Positions 13,410 through 24,747 are shown, counted from the stretch's first letter. The stretch is DNA of 64,000 nucleotides from Taudactylus pleione (GCA_031769625.1 JAUIMM010000702.1:6194001-6258000), one strand, 5' to 3'. A program made the numbers and translations. Notes: a model not told the origin generated them from the letters alone.

Positions 13410-14829
13410 CTATGAGCCAAAGTTATGAGAAAACACAACTGATGTACAGAGAAAGAGAGAGAGAATAACAATTAGAGAGGAATGGTGAAAATGAAAGGGT
13501 GTGGAAAAACTGGGGAAAATGAAAAAAAAGAGTGTAAAACCTGGGGAAGATGAAAATAAATATGAAAATATGACATCAGACAAGTAAAATTGAAAAATAA
13601 TAAAATTAAGAAAGAAGAGAGTGAAAAAATTGCAAAAAAAATGTTTGAAAAAAGAGCCAGGAAAAAGGAGAGAGAAAGAAAAGGGTGCATGAAAAAGAGG
13701 AAAAAGAGAGTGAGACAACAAAACATTGGAGTTAATCCAAATAGGTGTGATTTGCCTTGTGTGACCTTTCTTCACGGTAAACTCGCACAGCGAATTGCAT
13801 TTGCAATCCAGTTCCAAACTCAAATTTTTTTCAGAGGAAATTCTCGTTTTATTGTGCGCCCCACCTGATGGTGTGAGATGGTAGGGACAATCTTTATTGT
13901 AATATAAAAATGTCAGGACACAGTGTAGAACCGCTTAGACAGCCTTCCTAATGACTAATTAGGCATTTAGAAATTTTCAGTTAGCTAAATTGGCAAATAA
14001 GTACATGTCATTTTTGGGTATTTAAGAAATAAATGGCCTATGAGCCACAGTTATGAGAAAAAACAACTAATGTAGACAGAGAGAAAAAGAGAGAATAACA
14101 ATTAAAGAAGAATTGTGAGAAATAACGTGAGATAGAGAAAGTGTAAAAGTTGGAGGAAATGATAAAAAAGTGAAAATAGGAGAAAAGAAAAGTAAAAAAG
14201 GAGATCTTCTATATCTAATATAATCTGAATTAATTACTAAATATGTTTTAAAATGTTTGTATATATACATTTTACATTTTACATACATTGTACATTTTGC
14301 TACTGGCTTTCAAAGTATATTGAAATGTAGGCTAAAATGTAAAATGAGAAAATCACGTCATAGAATAATCATAAAATTTCCATTTCAGTGCCAAGCAATG
14401 TTGTAGTTAGTGCAACCACTCAAATCCCTCATCAGACTTTAACAGGTGTGTTTTAAAATACACTACTAACATTTATTTATGTATCAGTATTAACCAGCAC
14501 TGTATATATGTTTACAAAACAACTGATCCAAAGGTCTGAATAGTTTTGTTGTTTAACTATAGACTAACTGGAATAATACTAGGAATTATGCCTGCATTAC
14601 ATGTATCAAGTCCTCCAGATAGAGATGAAAATTGAGAAAACTGTTCTACAGAACATTTGCTCAATGCTGCTTTGGCTGCTGAATTTTCCCTTTCTCCATC
14701 CTAATTTGGCTTAAAGGATACCTGCAGAATTTTGCTATAATTATTGTTCTGAGGATTTCTCCCTTGTTGATGCTGTACCGTGTCATTACATACATGTTTC
14801 ACTCGGTGAGACATGTAACAAGGTACACA
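13410..14829 (+). repeat. Monomer 10, 1420 bases, type B
   Basis: B markers are present. One base is missing from the A-run before ATGTTTG (near 13632-13640), and there is a private GAGCCAGG near 13657. The 1-base loss merges two minus-strand frames into a 137-codon open frame (13410-13823), showing how easily such frames form here. The 85-codon frame is broken. Confidence 0.92.
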
Positions 14830-16250
14830 CTATGAGCCAAAGTTATGAGAAAACACAACTGATGTACAGAGAAAGAGAGAGAGAATAACAATTAGAGAGG
14901 AATGGTGAAAATGAAAGGGTGTGGAAAAACTGGGGAAAATGAAAAAAAAGAGTGTAAAACCTGGGGAAGATGAAAATAAATATGAAAATATGACATCAGA
15001 CAAGTAAAATTGAAAAATAATAAAATTAAGAAAGAAGAGAGTGAAAAAATTGCAAAAAAAAATGTTTGAAAAAAGAGACAGGAAAAAGGAGAGAGAAAGA
15101 AAAGGGTGCATGAAAAAGAGGAAAAAGAGAGTGAGACAACAAAACATTGGAGTTAATCCAAATAGGTGTGATTTGCCTTGTGTGACCTTTCTTCACGGTA
15201 AACTCGCACAGCGAATTGCATTTGCAATCCAGTTCCAAACTCAAATTTTTTTCAGAGGAAATTCTCGTTTTATTGTGCGCCCCACCTGATGGTGTGAGAT
15301 GGTAGGGACAATCTTTATTGTAATATAAAAATGTCAGGACACAGTGTAGAACCGCTTAGACAGCCTTCCTAATGACTAATTAGGCATTTAGAAATTTTCA
15401 GTTAGCTAAATTGGCAAATAAGTACATGTCATTTTTGGGTATTTAAGAAATAAATGGCCTATGAGCCACAGTTATGAGAAAAAACAACTAATGTAGACAG
15501 AGAGAAAAAGAGAGAATAACAATTAAAGAAGAATTGTGAGAAATAACGTGAGATAGAGAAAGTGTAAAAGTTGGAGGAAATGATAAAAAAGTGAAAATAG
15601 GAGAAAAGAAAAGTAAAAAAGGAGATCTTCTATATCTAATATAATCTGAATTAATTACTAAATATGTTTTAAAATGTTTGTATATATACATTTTACATTT
15701 TACATACATTGTACATTTTGCTACTGGCTTTCAAAGTATATTGAAATGTAGGCTAAAATGTAAAATGAGAAAATCACGTCATAGAATAATCATAAAATTT
15801 CCATTTCAGTGCCAAGCAATGTTGTAGTTAGTGCAACCACTCAAATCCCTCATCAGACTTTAACAGGTGTGTTTTAAAATACACTACTAACATTTATTTA
15901 TGTATCAGTAGTAACCAGCACTGTATATATGTTTACAAAACAACTGATCCAAAGGTCTGAATAGTTTTGTTGTTTAACTATAGACTAACTGGAATAATAC
16001 TAGGAATTATGCCTGCATTACATGTATCAAGTCCTCCAGATAGAGATGAAAATTGAGAAAACTGTTCTACAGAACATTTGCTCAATGCTGCTTTGGCTGC
16101 TGAATTTTCCCTTTCTCCATCCTAATTTGGCTTAAAGGATACCTGCAGAATTTTGCTATAATTATTGTTCTGAGGATTTCTCCCTTGTTGATGCTGTACC
16201 GTGTCATTACATACATGTTTCACTCGGTGAGACATGTAACAAGGTACACA
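14830..16250 (+). repeat. Monomer 11, 1421 bases, type B
   Basis: B markers are present, with a private CAGTAGTAACC near 15911 (normally CAGTATTAACC). The 85-codon frame is broken. Confidence 0.92.
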
Positions 16251-17664
16251 CTATGAGCCAAAGTTATGAGAAAACACAACTGATGTACAGAGAAAGAGAG
16301 AGAGAATAACAATTAGAGAGGAATGGTGAAAATGAAAGGGTGTGGAAAAACTGGGGAAAATGAAAAAAAAGAGTGTAAAACCTGGGGAAGATGAAAATAA
16401 ATATGAAAATATGACATCAGACAAGTAAAATTGAAAAATAATAAAATTAAGAAAGAAGAGAGTGAAAAAATTGCAAAAAAAAATGTTTGAAAAAAGAGAC
16501 AGGAAAAAGGAGAGAGAAAGAAAAGGGTGCATGAAAAAGAGGAAAAAGAGAGTGAGACAACAAAACATTGGAGTTAATCCAAATAGGTGTGATTTGCCTT
16601 GTGTGACCTTTCTTCACGGTAAACTCGCACAGCGAATTGCATTTGCAATCCAGTTCCAAACTCAAATTTTTTTCAGAGGAAATTCTCGTTTTATTGTGCG
16701 CCCCACCTGATGGTGTGAGATGGTAGGGACAATCTTTATTGTAATATAAAAATGTCAGGACACAGTGTAGAACCGCTTAGACAGCCTTCCTAATGACTAA
16801 TTAGGCATTTAGAAATTTTCAGTTAGCTAAATTGGCAAATAAGTACATGTCATTTTTGGGTATTTAAGAAATAAATGGCCTATGAGCCACAGTTATGAGA
16901 AAAAACAACTAATGTAGACAGAGAGAAAAAGAGAGAATAACAATTAAAGAAGAATTGTGAGAAATAACGTGAGATAGAGAAAGTGTAAAAGTTGGAGGAA
17001 ATGATAAAAAAGTGAAAATAGGAGAAAAGAAAAGTAAAAAAGGAGATCTTCTATATCTAATATAATCTGAATTAATTACTAAATATGTTTTAAAATGTTT
17101 GTATATATACATTTTACATACATTGTACATTTTGCTACTGGCTTTCAAAGTATATTGAAATGTAGGCTAAAATGTAAAATGAGAAAATCACGTCATAGAA
17201 TAATCATAAAATTTCCATTTCAGTGCCAAGCAATGTTGTAGTTAGTGCAACCACTCAAATCCCTCATCAGACTTTAACAGGTGTGTTTTAAAATACACTA
17301 CTAACATTTATTTATGTATCAGTATTAACCAGCACTGTATATATGTTTACAAAACAACTGATCCAAAGGTCTGAATAGTTTTGTTGTTTAACTATAGACT
17401 AACTGGAATAATACTAGGAATTATGCCTGCATTACATGTATCAAGTCCTCCAGATAGAGATGAAAATTGAGAAAACTGTTCTACAGAACATTTGCTCAAT
17501 GCTGCTTTGGCTGCTGAATTTTCCCTTTCTCCATCCTAATTTGGCTTAAAGGATACCTGCAGAATTTTGCTATAATTATTGTTCTGAGGATTTCTCCCTT
17601 GTTGATGCTGTACCGTGTCATTACATACATGTTTCACTCGGTGAGACATGTAACAAGGTACACA
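16251..17664 (+). repeat. Monomer 12, 1414 bases, type B, short ACATTTT
   Basis: B markers run throughout, but one ACATTTT unit is missing near 17110, which gives 1414 bases. Monomer 1 has the same short form in the same B-type back half. The 85-codon frame is broken. Confidence 0.92.
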
Positions 17665-19085
17665 CTATGAGCCAAAGTTATGAGAAAAAACAACTGATGT
17701 ACAGAGAAAGAGAGAGAGAATAACAATTAGAGAGGAATGGTGAGAAAGAAAGGGTGTGGAAAAACTAGGGAAAATGAAAAAAAAGAGTGTAAAACCTGGG
17801 GAAGATAAAAATAAATATGAAAATATGACATCAGAAAAGTAAAATTGAAAAATAATAAAATTAAGAAAGAAGAGAGTGAAAAAATTGCAAAAAAAAATGA
17901 TTGAAAAAACAGACAGGAAAAAGGAGAGAGAAAGAAAAGAGTGCATGAAAAAGAGGAAAAAGAGAGTGAGACAACAAAACATTGGAGTTAATCCAAATAG
18001 GTGTGATTTGCCTTGTGTGACCTTTCTTCACGGTAAACTCGCACAGCGAATTGCATTTGCAATCCAGTTCCAAACTCAAATTTTTTTCAGAGGAAATTCT
18101 CGTTTTATTGTGCGCCCCACCTGATGGTGTGAGATGGTAGGGACAATCTTTATTGTAATATAAAAATGTCAGGACACAGTGTAGAACCGCTTAGACAGCC
18201 TTCCTAATGACTAATTAGGCATTTAGAAATTTTCAGTTAGCTAAATTGGCAAATAAGTACATGTCATTTTTGGGTATTTAAGAAATAAATGGCCTATGAG
18301 CCACAGTTATGAGAAAAAACAACTAATGTAGACAGAGAGAAAAAGAGAGAATAACAATTAAAGAAGAATTGTGAGAAATAACGTGAGATAGAGAAAGTGT
18401 AAAAGTTGGAGGAAATGATAAAAAAGTGAAAATAGGAGAAAAGAAAAGTAAAAAAGGAGATCTTCTATATCTAATATAATCTGAATTAATTACTAAATAT
18501 GTTTTAAAATGTTTGTATATATACATTTTACATTTTACATACATTGTACATTTTGCTACTGGCTTTCAAAGTATATTGAAATGTAGGCTAAAATGTAAAA
18601 TGAGAAAATCACGTCATAGAATAATCATAAAATTTCCATTTCAGTGCCAAGCAATGTTGTAGTTAGTGCAACCACTCAAATCCCTCATCAGACTTTAACA
18701 GGTGTGTTTTAAAATACACTACTAACATTTATTTATGTATCAGTATTAACCAGCACTGTATATATGTTTACAAAACAACTGATCCAAAGGTCTGAATAGT
18801 TTTGTTGTTTAACTATAGACTAACTGGAATAATACTAGGAATTATGCCTGCATTACATGTATCAAGTCCTCCAGATAGAGATGAAAATTGAGAAAACTGT
18901 TCTACAGAACATTTGCTCAATGCTGCTTTGGCTGCTGAATTTTCCCTTTCTCCATCCTAATTTGGCTTAAAGGATACCTGCAGAATTTTGCTATAATTAT
19001 TGTTCTGAGGATTTCTCCCTTGTTGATGCTGTACCGTGTCATTACATACATGTTTCACTCGGTGAGACATGTAACAAGGTACACA
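17665..19085 (+). repeat. Monomer 13, 1421 bases, front A/K-like, back B (hybrid)
   Basis: The front combines CTAGGG (K) with GAGTGCATG (A) and a private AAAACAGACAGG. From 18007 it is B: GATTTGCC, CACGGTAAAC, ACCGCTTAG, GCCAAGCAATG. The hybrid junction is the same as in monomer 1. Both hybrids sit directly before K monomers. The 85-codon frame is broken. Confidence 0.9.
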
Positions 19086-19400
19086 CTATGAGCCAAAGTT
19101 ATGAGAAAAAACAACTGATGTACAGAGAAAGAGAGAGAGAATAACAATTAGAGAGGAATGGTGAGAAAGAAAGGGTGTGGAAAAACTAGGGAAAATGAAA
19201 AAAAAGAGTGTAAAACCTGGGGAAGATAAAAATAAATATGAAAATATGACATCAGAAAAGTAAAATTGAAAAATAATAAAATTAAGAAAGAAGAGAGTGA
19301 AAAAATTGCAAAAAAAAATGATTGAAAAAAGAGACAGGAAAAAGGAGAGAGAAAGAAAAGAGTGCTTGAAAAAGAGGAAAAAGAGAGTGAGACAACAAAA
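19086..19400 (+). repeat. Purine-rich module 1 (reference monomer)
   Basis: About 315 bases are dominated by A and G on the plus strand, with GA-runs (GAGAGAGAGAATAAC, GGAGAGAGAAAGAAAAG) and A-runs. The complementary strand is polypyrimidine. Stop codons need purines at positions 2 and 3, so the pyrimidine strand stays open in several frames; this explains the F/L/S-rich 105-146 codon minus frames and the K/R/E-rich plus frame here. It is present at offset 0 of every monomer. Confidence 0.85.
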
Positions 19401-19470
19401 CATTGGAGTTAATCCAAATAGGTGTGAGTTGCCTTGTGTGACCTTTCTTCAGGGTAAACTCACACAGCAA

Positions 19471-19484
19471 ATTGCATTTGCAAT
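19471..19484. repeat. Inverted repeat ATTGCA-TT-TGCAAT
   Basis: Two 6-base arms around a 2-base centre, near offset 385, present in the monomers I read apart from the last. Monomer 45 changes it to ATTGCATTTTCAAT. It resembles C/EBP or POU half-sites; that reading is inference. Confidence 0.5.
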
Positions 19485-19497
19485 CTAGTTCCAAACT

Positions 19498-19511
19498 CAA
19501 ATTTTTTTCAG
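19498..19511 (+). promoter_or_regulatory. T-run plus CAG, 3' splice-site-like
   Basis: CAAATTTTTTTCAG followed by (T/A)GGAAATTCTC looks like a polypyrimidine tract and acceptor on the plus strand, and is kept in nearly all monomers. No exon or branch-point evidence exists, and such a motif is common by chance in AT-rich DNA. Confidence 0.15.
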
Positions 19512-19579
19512 TGGAAATTCTCATTTTATTGTACGCCCCACCTGATGGTGTGAGATGGTAGGGAAAATCTTTATTGTAA

Positions 19580-19587
19580 TATAAAAA
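19580..19587 (+). promoter_or_regulatory. TATA-box-like TATAAAAA
   Basis: TATAAAAATG occurs near offset 494 and survives in both the GTAATATAAAAA and D-type GTACTATAAAAA forms. Monomer 5 has lost it. If used, initiation would fall about 25-30 bases downstream, in the CAGTGTAGAACC stretch. There is no other support for a promoter. Confidence 0.2.
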
Positions 19588-19623
19588 TGTCAGGACACAG
19601 TGTAGAACCCCTTAGACAGCCTT

Positions 19624-19640
19624 CCTAATGACTAATTAGG
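19624..19640. repeat. Inverted repeat CCTAAT-gacta-ATTAGG
   Basis: A 6-base perfect inverted repeat with a 5-base spacer, seen unchanged in all monomers I read, near offset 538. The TAAT/ATTA cores resemble paired homeodomain-type sites (inference). Its constancy is notable, but surrounding bases are also well conserved. Confidence 0.5.
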
Positions 19641-19714
19641 CATTTAGAAATTTTCAGTAAGCTAAATTGGCAAATAAGTACATGTCATTTTTGGGTATTT
19701 AAGAAACAAATGGC

Positions 19715-19882
19715 CTATGAGCCACAGTTATGAGAAAAAACAACTAAAGTAGACAGAGAGAAAAAGAGAGAATAACAATTAAAGAAGAATTGTGAGAAAT
19801 AACGTGAGATAGAGAAAGTGTAAAAGTTGGAGGAAATGATAAAAAAGTGAAAATAGGAGAAAAGAAAAGTAAAAAAGGAGAT
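19715..19882 (+). repeat. Purine-rich module 2, internal partial duplicate of module 1
   Basis: It starts CTATGAGCCACAGTTATGAG, one mismatch from the start of module 1 at offset 0. It continues with closely matching AAAAAACAACT(A/G)ATGTA and AGAGAGAATAACAATTA segments for about 90 bases, then a looser match for roughly 70 more. The offset from module 1 is 629 in every monomer checked. On the minus strand both modules encode the same SSLIVILS string, another sign of common origin. Confidence 0.85.
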
Positions 19883-19934
19883 CTTCTATATCTAATATAA
19901 TCTGAATTAATTACTAAATATGTTTTAAAATGAT

Positions 19935-19946
19935 TGTATATATACA
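19935..19946. repeat. Perfect palindrome TGTATATATACA
   Basis: A 12-base self-complementary alternating pyrimidine-purine tract near offset 849, preceded by AATGTT or AATGAT. One base is lost in monomer 36 (51068-51078). It is followed directly by the ACATTTT microrepeat. Confidence 0.6.
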
Positions 19947-19975
19947 TTTTACATTTTACATACATTGTACATTTT
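19944..19975 (+). repeat. ACATTTT microrepeat, 1-2 perfect units plus degenerate copies
   Basis: Two 7-base ACATTTT units are followed by ACATACATTGTACATTTT. Monomers 1, 12, 33, 35, 38 and 43 have one unit fewer, which accounts exactly for their 7-base shorter lengths. Confidence 0.85.
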
Positions 19976-20029
19976 GCTACTGGCTTTCAAAGTATATTGA
20001 AATGTAGGCTAAAATGTAAAATGAGAAAA

Positions 20030-20037
20030 TCACGTCA
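20030..20037. promoter_or_regulatory. CRE-like TCACGTCA
   Basis: TCACGTCA (reverse complement TGACGTGA) is one base from the CRE palindrome. C-type monomers have TTACGTCA and D-type backs have TCATGTCA, so the CpG is variable. A binding role is inference only. Confidence 0.2.
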
Positions 20038-20233
20038 TAGAATAATCATAAAATTTCCATTTCAGAGCCAAACAATGTTGTAGTTAGTGCAACCACTCAA
20101 ATCCCTCATCAGACTTTAACAGGTGTGTTTTAAAATACACTACTAACATTTATTTATGTATCAGTATTAACCAGCACTGTATATATGTTTACAAAACAAC
20201 TGATCCAAAGGTCTGAATAGTTTTGTTGTTTAA

Positions 20234-20491
20234 CTATAGACTAACTGGAATAATACTAGGAATTATGCCTGCATTACATGTATCAAGTCCTCCAGATAGA
20301 GATGAAAATTGAGAAAACTGTTCTACAGAACATTTGCTCAATGCTGCTTTGGCTGCTGAATTTTCCTTTTCTCCATCATAATTTGGCTTAAAGGATACCT
20401 GCAGAATTTTGCTATAATTATTGTTCTGAGGATTTCTCCCTTGTTGATGCTGTACCGTGTCATTACATACATGTTTCACTTGGTGAGACAT
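20234..20491 (-). other. 85-codon minus-strand open frame (representative), doubtful as a gene
   Basis: The frame starts ATG-Ser-His-Gln/Arg and ends TAG. Its composition is ordinary (MSHQVKHVCNDTVQHQQGRN at the start, SSLSGGLDTCNAG near the end), unlike the low-complexity frames over the purine-rich modules. I recognise no domain. It is intact in 29 of 45 monomer tails in the window and ended by the same TAT-to-TAG change about halfway along in the other 16. Variable codons are nearly all amino-acid changing (Q/R, T/M, N/T, Q/H/P, F/L, K/R/N, A/T, C/Y, I/F, S/C); I saw one clear synonymous change (CAG/CAA). That pattern argues against purifying selection. It may be a relic of a captured exon or pure chance. 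Confidence 0.25.
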
Positions 20492-20506
20492 GTAACAAGG
20501 TACACA

Positions 20507-21917
20507 CTATGAGCCAAAGTTATGAGAAAAAACAACTGATGTACAGAGAAAGAGAGAGAGAATAACAATTAGAGAGGAATGGTGAGAAAGAAAGGGTGTG
20601 GAAAAACTGGGGAAAATGAAAAAAAAGAGTGTAGAAGCTGGGGAAGATGAAAATAAATATGAAAATATGACATCAGAAAAGTAAAAAAGAAAAATAATAA
20701 AATTAAGAAAGAAGAGAGTGAAAAAATTGCTAAGAAAAAGTTTGAAAAAAGAGACAGGAAAAAGGAGAGAGAAAGAAAAGAGTGCATGAAAAATGGAGTG
20801 AGACAACAAAACCATGGAGTTAATCCAAATAGGTGTGAGTTGCCTTGTGTGACCTTTCTTCAGGGTAAACTCGCACAGCAAATTGCATTTGCAATCCAGT
20901 TCCAAACTCAAATTTTTTTCAGTGTAAATTCTCATTTTATTGTGCACCCTAACTGATGGTGTGAGATGGTAGGGAAAATCTTTATCGTACTATAAAAATG
21001 TCAGGACACAGTGTAGAACCCCTTAAACAGCCTTCCTAATGACTAATTAGGCATTTAGAAATTTTCAGTTAGCTAAATTGGCAAATAAGTACATGTCATT
21101 TTTGGGTATTTAAGAACCAAATGGCCTATGAGCCACAGTTATGAGAAAAAACAACTAAAGTAGACAGACAGAAAAAGAGAGAATAACAATTAAAGAAGAA
21201 TTGTGAGAAATAACGTGAGATAGAGAAAGTGTAAAAGTTGGAGGAAATGATAAAAAAGTGAAAATAGGAGAAAAGAAAAGTAAAAAAGGAGATCTTCTAT
21301 ATCTAATATAATCTGAATTAATTACTAAATATGTTTTAAAATGTTTGTATATATACATTTTACATTTTACATACATTGTACATTTTGCTACTGGCTTTCA
21401 AAGTATATTAAAATGTAGGCTATAATGTAAAATGAGAAAATCATGTCATACAATAATCATAAAATTTCCATTTCAGTGCCAAACAATGTTGTAGTTAGTG
21501 CAACCACTCAAATCCCTCATCAGACTTTAACAGGTGTGTTTTAAAATACACTACTAACATTTATTTATGTATCAGTATTAACCAGCACTGTATATATGTT
21601 TACAAAACAACTGATCCAAAGGTCTGAATAGTTTTGTTATTTAACTATAGACAAACTGGAAAAATTCTAGGAATTATGCCTGCATTACATGTATCAAGTC
21701 CTCCAGATAGAGATGAAAATTGAGAAAACTGTTCTACAGAATATTTGCTCAATGCTGCTTTGGCTGCTGAATTTTCCCTTTCTCCATCATAATTTGGCTT
21801 TAAGGATACATGCAGAATTTTGCTATAATTATTGTTCTGAGGATTTCTCCCTTGTTGATGCTGTACCGTGTCATTACATACATGTTTCACTCGGTGAGAC
21901 ATGTAACAAGGTACACA
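20507..21917 (+). repeat. Monomer 15, 1411 bases, type D
   Basis: D markers are present. Private bases: GAAAATGAAAA where other D monomers have GAAAATTAAAA, GTGTAGAAGCTGG, TTTATCGTACT near 20985 (a gained CpG), GACAGACAG near 21170, and AAAAATTCTAGG near 21665. The 85-codon frame at 21645-21902 is intact. Confidence 0.92.
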
Positions 21918-23338
21918 CTATGAGCCAAAGTTATGAGAAAAAACAACTGATGTACAGAGAAAGAGAGAGAGAATAACAATTAGAGAGGAATGGTGAGAAA
22001 GAAAGGGTGTGGAAAAACTGGGGAAAATGAAAAAAAAGAGTGTAAAACCTGGGGAAGATAAAAATAAATATGAAAATATGACATCAGAAAAGTAAAATTG
22101 AAAAATAATAAAATTAAGAAAGAAGAGAGTGAAAAAATTGCAAAAAAAAATGATTGAAAAAAGAGACAGGAAAAAGGAGAGAGAAAGAAAAGAGTGCATG
22201 AAAAAGAGGAAAAAGAGAGTGAGACAACAAAACATTGGAGTTAATCCAAATAGGTGTGAGTTGCCTTGTGTGACCTTTCTTCAGGGTAAACTCGCACAGC
22301 AAATTGCATTTGCAATCCAGTTCCAAACTCAAATATTTTTCAGTGGAAATTCTCATTTTATTGTGCGCCCTAACTGATGGTGTGAGATGGTAGGGAAAAT
22401 CTTTATTGTAATATAAAAATGTCAGGACACAGTGTAGAACCCCTTAAACAGCCTTCCTAATGACTAATTAGGCATTTAGAAATTTTCAGTTAGCTAAATT
22501 GGCAAATAAGTACATGTCATTTTTGGGTATTTAAGAAATAAATGGCCTATGAGCCACAGTTATGAGAAAAAACAACTAATGTAGACAGAGAGAAAAAGAG
22601 AGAATAACAATTAAAGAGGAATTGTGAGAAATAACGTGAGATAGAGAAAGTGTAAAAGTTGGAGTAAATGATAAAAAAGTGAAAATAGGAGAAAAGAAAA
22701 GTAAAAAAGGAGATCGTCTATATCTAATTAAATCTGAATTAATTACTAGATATGTTTTAAAATGTTTGTATATATACATTTTACATTTTACATACATTGT
22801 ACATTTTGCTACTGGCTTTCAAAGTATATTGAAATGTAGGCTAAAATGTAAAATGAGAAAATCACGTCATAGAATAATCATAAAATTTCCATTTCAGTGC
22901 CAAACAATGTTGTAGTTAGTGCAACCACTCAAATGCCTCATCAGACTTTAACAGGTGTGTTTTAAAATACACTACTAACATTTATTTATGTATCAGTATT
23001 AACCAGCACTGTATATATGTTTACAATACAACTGATCCAAAGGTCTGAATAGTTTTGTTGTTTAACTATAGACTAACTGGAATAATACTAGGAATTATGC
23101 CTGCATTACATGTATCAAGTCCTCCAGATAGAGATGAAAATTGAGAAAACTGTTCTACAGAACATTTGCTCAATGCTGCTTTGGCTGCTGAATTTTCCTT
23201 TTCTCCATCATAATTTGGCTTAAAGGATACCTGCAGAATTTTGCTATAATTATTGTTCTGAGGATTTCTCCCTTGTTGATGCTGTACCGTGTCATTACAT
23301 ACATGTTTCACTTGGTGAGACATGTAACAAGGTACACA
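21918..23338 (+). repeat. Monomer 16, 1421 bases, type A
   Basis: A markers are present. Private bases: AAATATTTTTCAG near 22335, which interrupts the T-run, and AAATGCCTCATC near 22935. The 85-codon frame at 23066-23323 is intact. Confidence 0.92.
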
Positions 23339-24747
23339 CTATGAGCCAAAGTTATGAGAAAAAACAACTGATGTACAGAGAAAGAGAGAGAGAATAACAA
23401 TTAGAGAGGAATGGTGAGAAAGAAAGGGTGTGGAAAAACTGGGGAAAATGAAAAAAAAGAGTGTAAAAACTGGGGAAGATGAAAATAAATATGAAAATAT
23501 GACATCAGAATTTAAAAATGAAAAATAATAAAATTAAGAAAGAAGAGAGTGAAAAAATTGCTAAGAAAAAGTTTGAAAAAAGAGACAGGAAAAAGGAGAG
23601 AGAAAGAAAAGAGTGCAAGAAAAAGAGAGTGAGACAACAAAACAATGGAGTTAATCCAAATAGGTGTGAGTTGCCTTGTGTGACCTTTCTTCAGGGTAAA
23701 CTCGCACAGCAAATTGCATTTGCAATCCAGTTCCAAACTCAAATTTTTTTCAGAGGAAATTCTCATTTTATTGTGCGCCCCACCTGATGGTGTGAGATGG
23801 TAGGGAAAATCTTTATTGTAATATAAAAATGTCAGGACACAGTGTAGAACCCCTTAGACAGCCTTCCTAATGACTAATTAGGCATTTAGAAATTTTCAGT
23901 TAGCTAAATTGGCAAATAAGTACATGTCATTTTTGGGTATTTAAGAAATAAATGGCCTATGAGCCACAGTTATGAGAAAAAACAACTAATGTAGACAGAG
24001 AGAAAAAGAGAGAATAACAATTAAAGAGGAATTGTGAGAAATAACGTGAGATAGAGAAAGTGTAAAAGTTGGAGTAAATGATAAAAAAGTGAAAATAGGA
24101 GAAAAGAAAAGTAAAAAAGGAGATCATCTATATCTAATTAAATCTGAATTAATTACTCAATATGTTTTAAAATGTTTGTATATATACATTTTACATTTTA
24201 CATACATTGTACATTTTGCTACTGGCTTTCAAAGTATATTGAAATGTAGGCTAAAATGTAAATGAGAAAATTACGTCATACAATAATCATAAAATTTCCA
24301 TTTCAGTGCCAAACAATGTTGTAGTTAGTGCAACCACTCAAATCCCTCATCAGACTTTAACAGGTGTGTTTTAAAATACACTACTAACATTTATTTATGT
24401 ATCAGTATTAACCAGCACTGTATATATGTTTACAAAACAACTGATCCAAAGGTCTGAATAGTTTTGTTGTTTAACTATAGACTAACTGGAATAATACTAG
24501 GAATTATGCCTGCATTACATGTATCAAGTCCTCCAGATAGAGATGAAAATTGAGAAAACTGTTCTACAGAACATTTGCTCAATGCTGCTTTGGCTGCTGA
24601 ATTTTCCCTTTCTCCATCCTAATTTGGCTTAAAGGATACCTGCAGAATTTTGCTATAATTATTGTTCTGAGGATTTCTCCCTTGTTGATGCTGTACCGTG
24701 TCATTACATACATGTTTCACTCGGTGAGACATGTAACAAGGTACACA
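23339..24747 (+). repeat. Monomer 17, 1409 bases, type C2
   Basis: C front markers are present (CAGAATTTAAAAATG, GCAAGAAAAAGAG, CAATGGAG, GATCATCT, CTCAATATG, TTACGTCATAC). The tail is GGCTAAAATG, ATCCCTC, GTATCAG and a broken 85-codon frame, unlike C1. It closes the clean K-D-A-C unit. Confidence 0.92.

Larger units (their letters stand above)
12001..16250. repeat. C1-B-B trimer, copy 2 (4250 bases)
   Basis: Monomers 9-11, a near-identical copy of 7750-12000. The 1-base length difference is in the A-run of monomer 10. Confidence 0.9.
19086..20506 (+). repeat. Monomer 14, 1421 bases, type K (first of clean HOR)
   Basis: This is a full K monomer: CTAGGG, GTGCTTG, CACACAGCA, CAATCTAG, GTACGCCCC, AGTAAGCTA, GAAACAAATGG, AATGATTG, CAGAGCCAAAC. 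I use it as the reference for monomer anatomy. The 85-codon frame at 20234-20491 is intact. Confidence 0.93.
19086..24747. repeat. Higher-order repeat copy: K-D-A-C2, 5662 bases (clean unit)
   Basis: Four monomers of 1421 + 1411 + 1421 + 1409 bases, each a full-length representative of its subtype without an internal switch. I treat this as the reference unit because the three copies that follow can each be derived from it by adding one or two monomers at recognisable chimeric joints. Confidence 0.9.
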
